A stretch of 5,392 nucleotides of DNA from Oscillospiraceae bacterium (GTDB lineage Bacteria > Bacillota > Clostridia > Oscillospirales > Ruminococcaceae). A program made the translations under genes and the position numbers. This document shows, piece by piece, positions 5,345 to 5,392 of the stretch (within the stretch, counting starts at the first letter, position 1; each line of letters begins with the position of its first letter). The stretch covers positions 1 to 5,392 of the forward strand of contig JAUNBN010000104.1 in NCBI GenBank assembly GCA_030527085.1, written 5' to 3'. A model generated the notes under the pieces. It was not told the origin of the DNA. It made no database searches and saw only the letters and a program-made list of their open reading frames with translations.

Positions 5345-5392
5345 GCGAGCTTAATAAAACCGAGCGCCGCTACGTGCCTTAAGGGGTATTCT

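Noticed and set aside
5345..5392. Terminator or small RNA after the SpoIID-like gene
   Set aside because: Only the short palindrome CCTTAAGG (5377-5384) is visible; the stretch is too short and lacks a stable GC-rich hairpin with a T-run.

Overview
This window looks like chromosomal DNA from a fairly GC-rich member of the Clostridia (Bacillota), possibly an uncultured gut or anaerobic lineage. The clues are purine-rich Shine-Dalgarno sites (AGGAGGAG, AAAAAAGGAG, AGGGGG), a consensus vegetative promoter, an ECF sigma gene followed by a membrane-anchored regulator, and a SpoIID-like protein fused to peptidoglycan-binding repeats, an architecture I associate with spore-forming Clostridia. The taxonomic assignment is inference; there is no rRNA or marker gene here.

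Left part, minus strand (1-1505): a divergent alanine-racemase-family PLP enzyme whose stop codon overlaps the start of a GNAT acetyltransferase (ATGA overlap). The acetyltransferase runs off the left edge. The racemase keeps the PLP lysine and the catalytic tyrosine but appears to lack several other residues conserved in ordinary alanine racemases.

Middle part, plus strand (1506-3508): a short AT-rich divergent intergenic region carries a strong sigma-A-type promoter (TTGTTA-17-TATAAT), followed by a 5' UTR hairpin. Then comes an ECF sigma-factor gene with an in-frame TAA at codon 32 of an otherwise intact 174-codon frame, then a 285-residue single-pass membrane protein (probable anti-sigma factor), then a 149-residue exported or membrane-anchored protein of unknown function. 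The three are tightly spaced and read as one operon. Because of the TAA, either the sigma factor is a recent pseudogene, or a shortened product is made from an internal ATG that has its own Shine-Dalgarno site, or the stop is a sequence error.

Right part, plus strand (3509-5392): a 69-base gap contains an 11-bp perfect inverted repeat whose right arm includes the Shine-Dalgarno site of the next gene, with a TATAAT hexamer in the loop. The gene is a 588-residue protein with an N-terminal beta-rich domain, a SpoIID/LytB-like domain and three peptidoglycan-binding repeats. It has no visible signal peptide.

The common thread is the cell envelope: a possible amino-acid racemase, an envelope-linked sigma/anti-sigma pair with an exported partner, and a wall-binding SpoIID-like protein. 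The window does not prove that the right-hand gene belongs to the sigma regulon. No tRNA, rRNA, CRISPR array, insertion sequence or phage gene was seen, and no gene-free stretch exceeds 300 bases.
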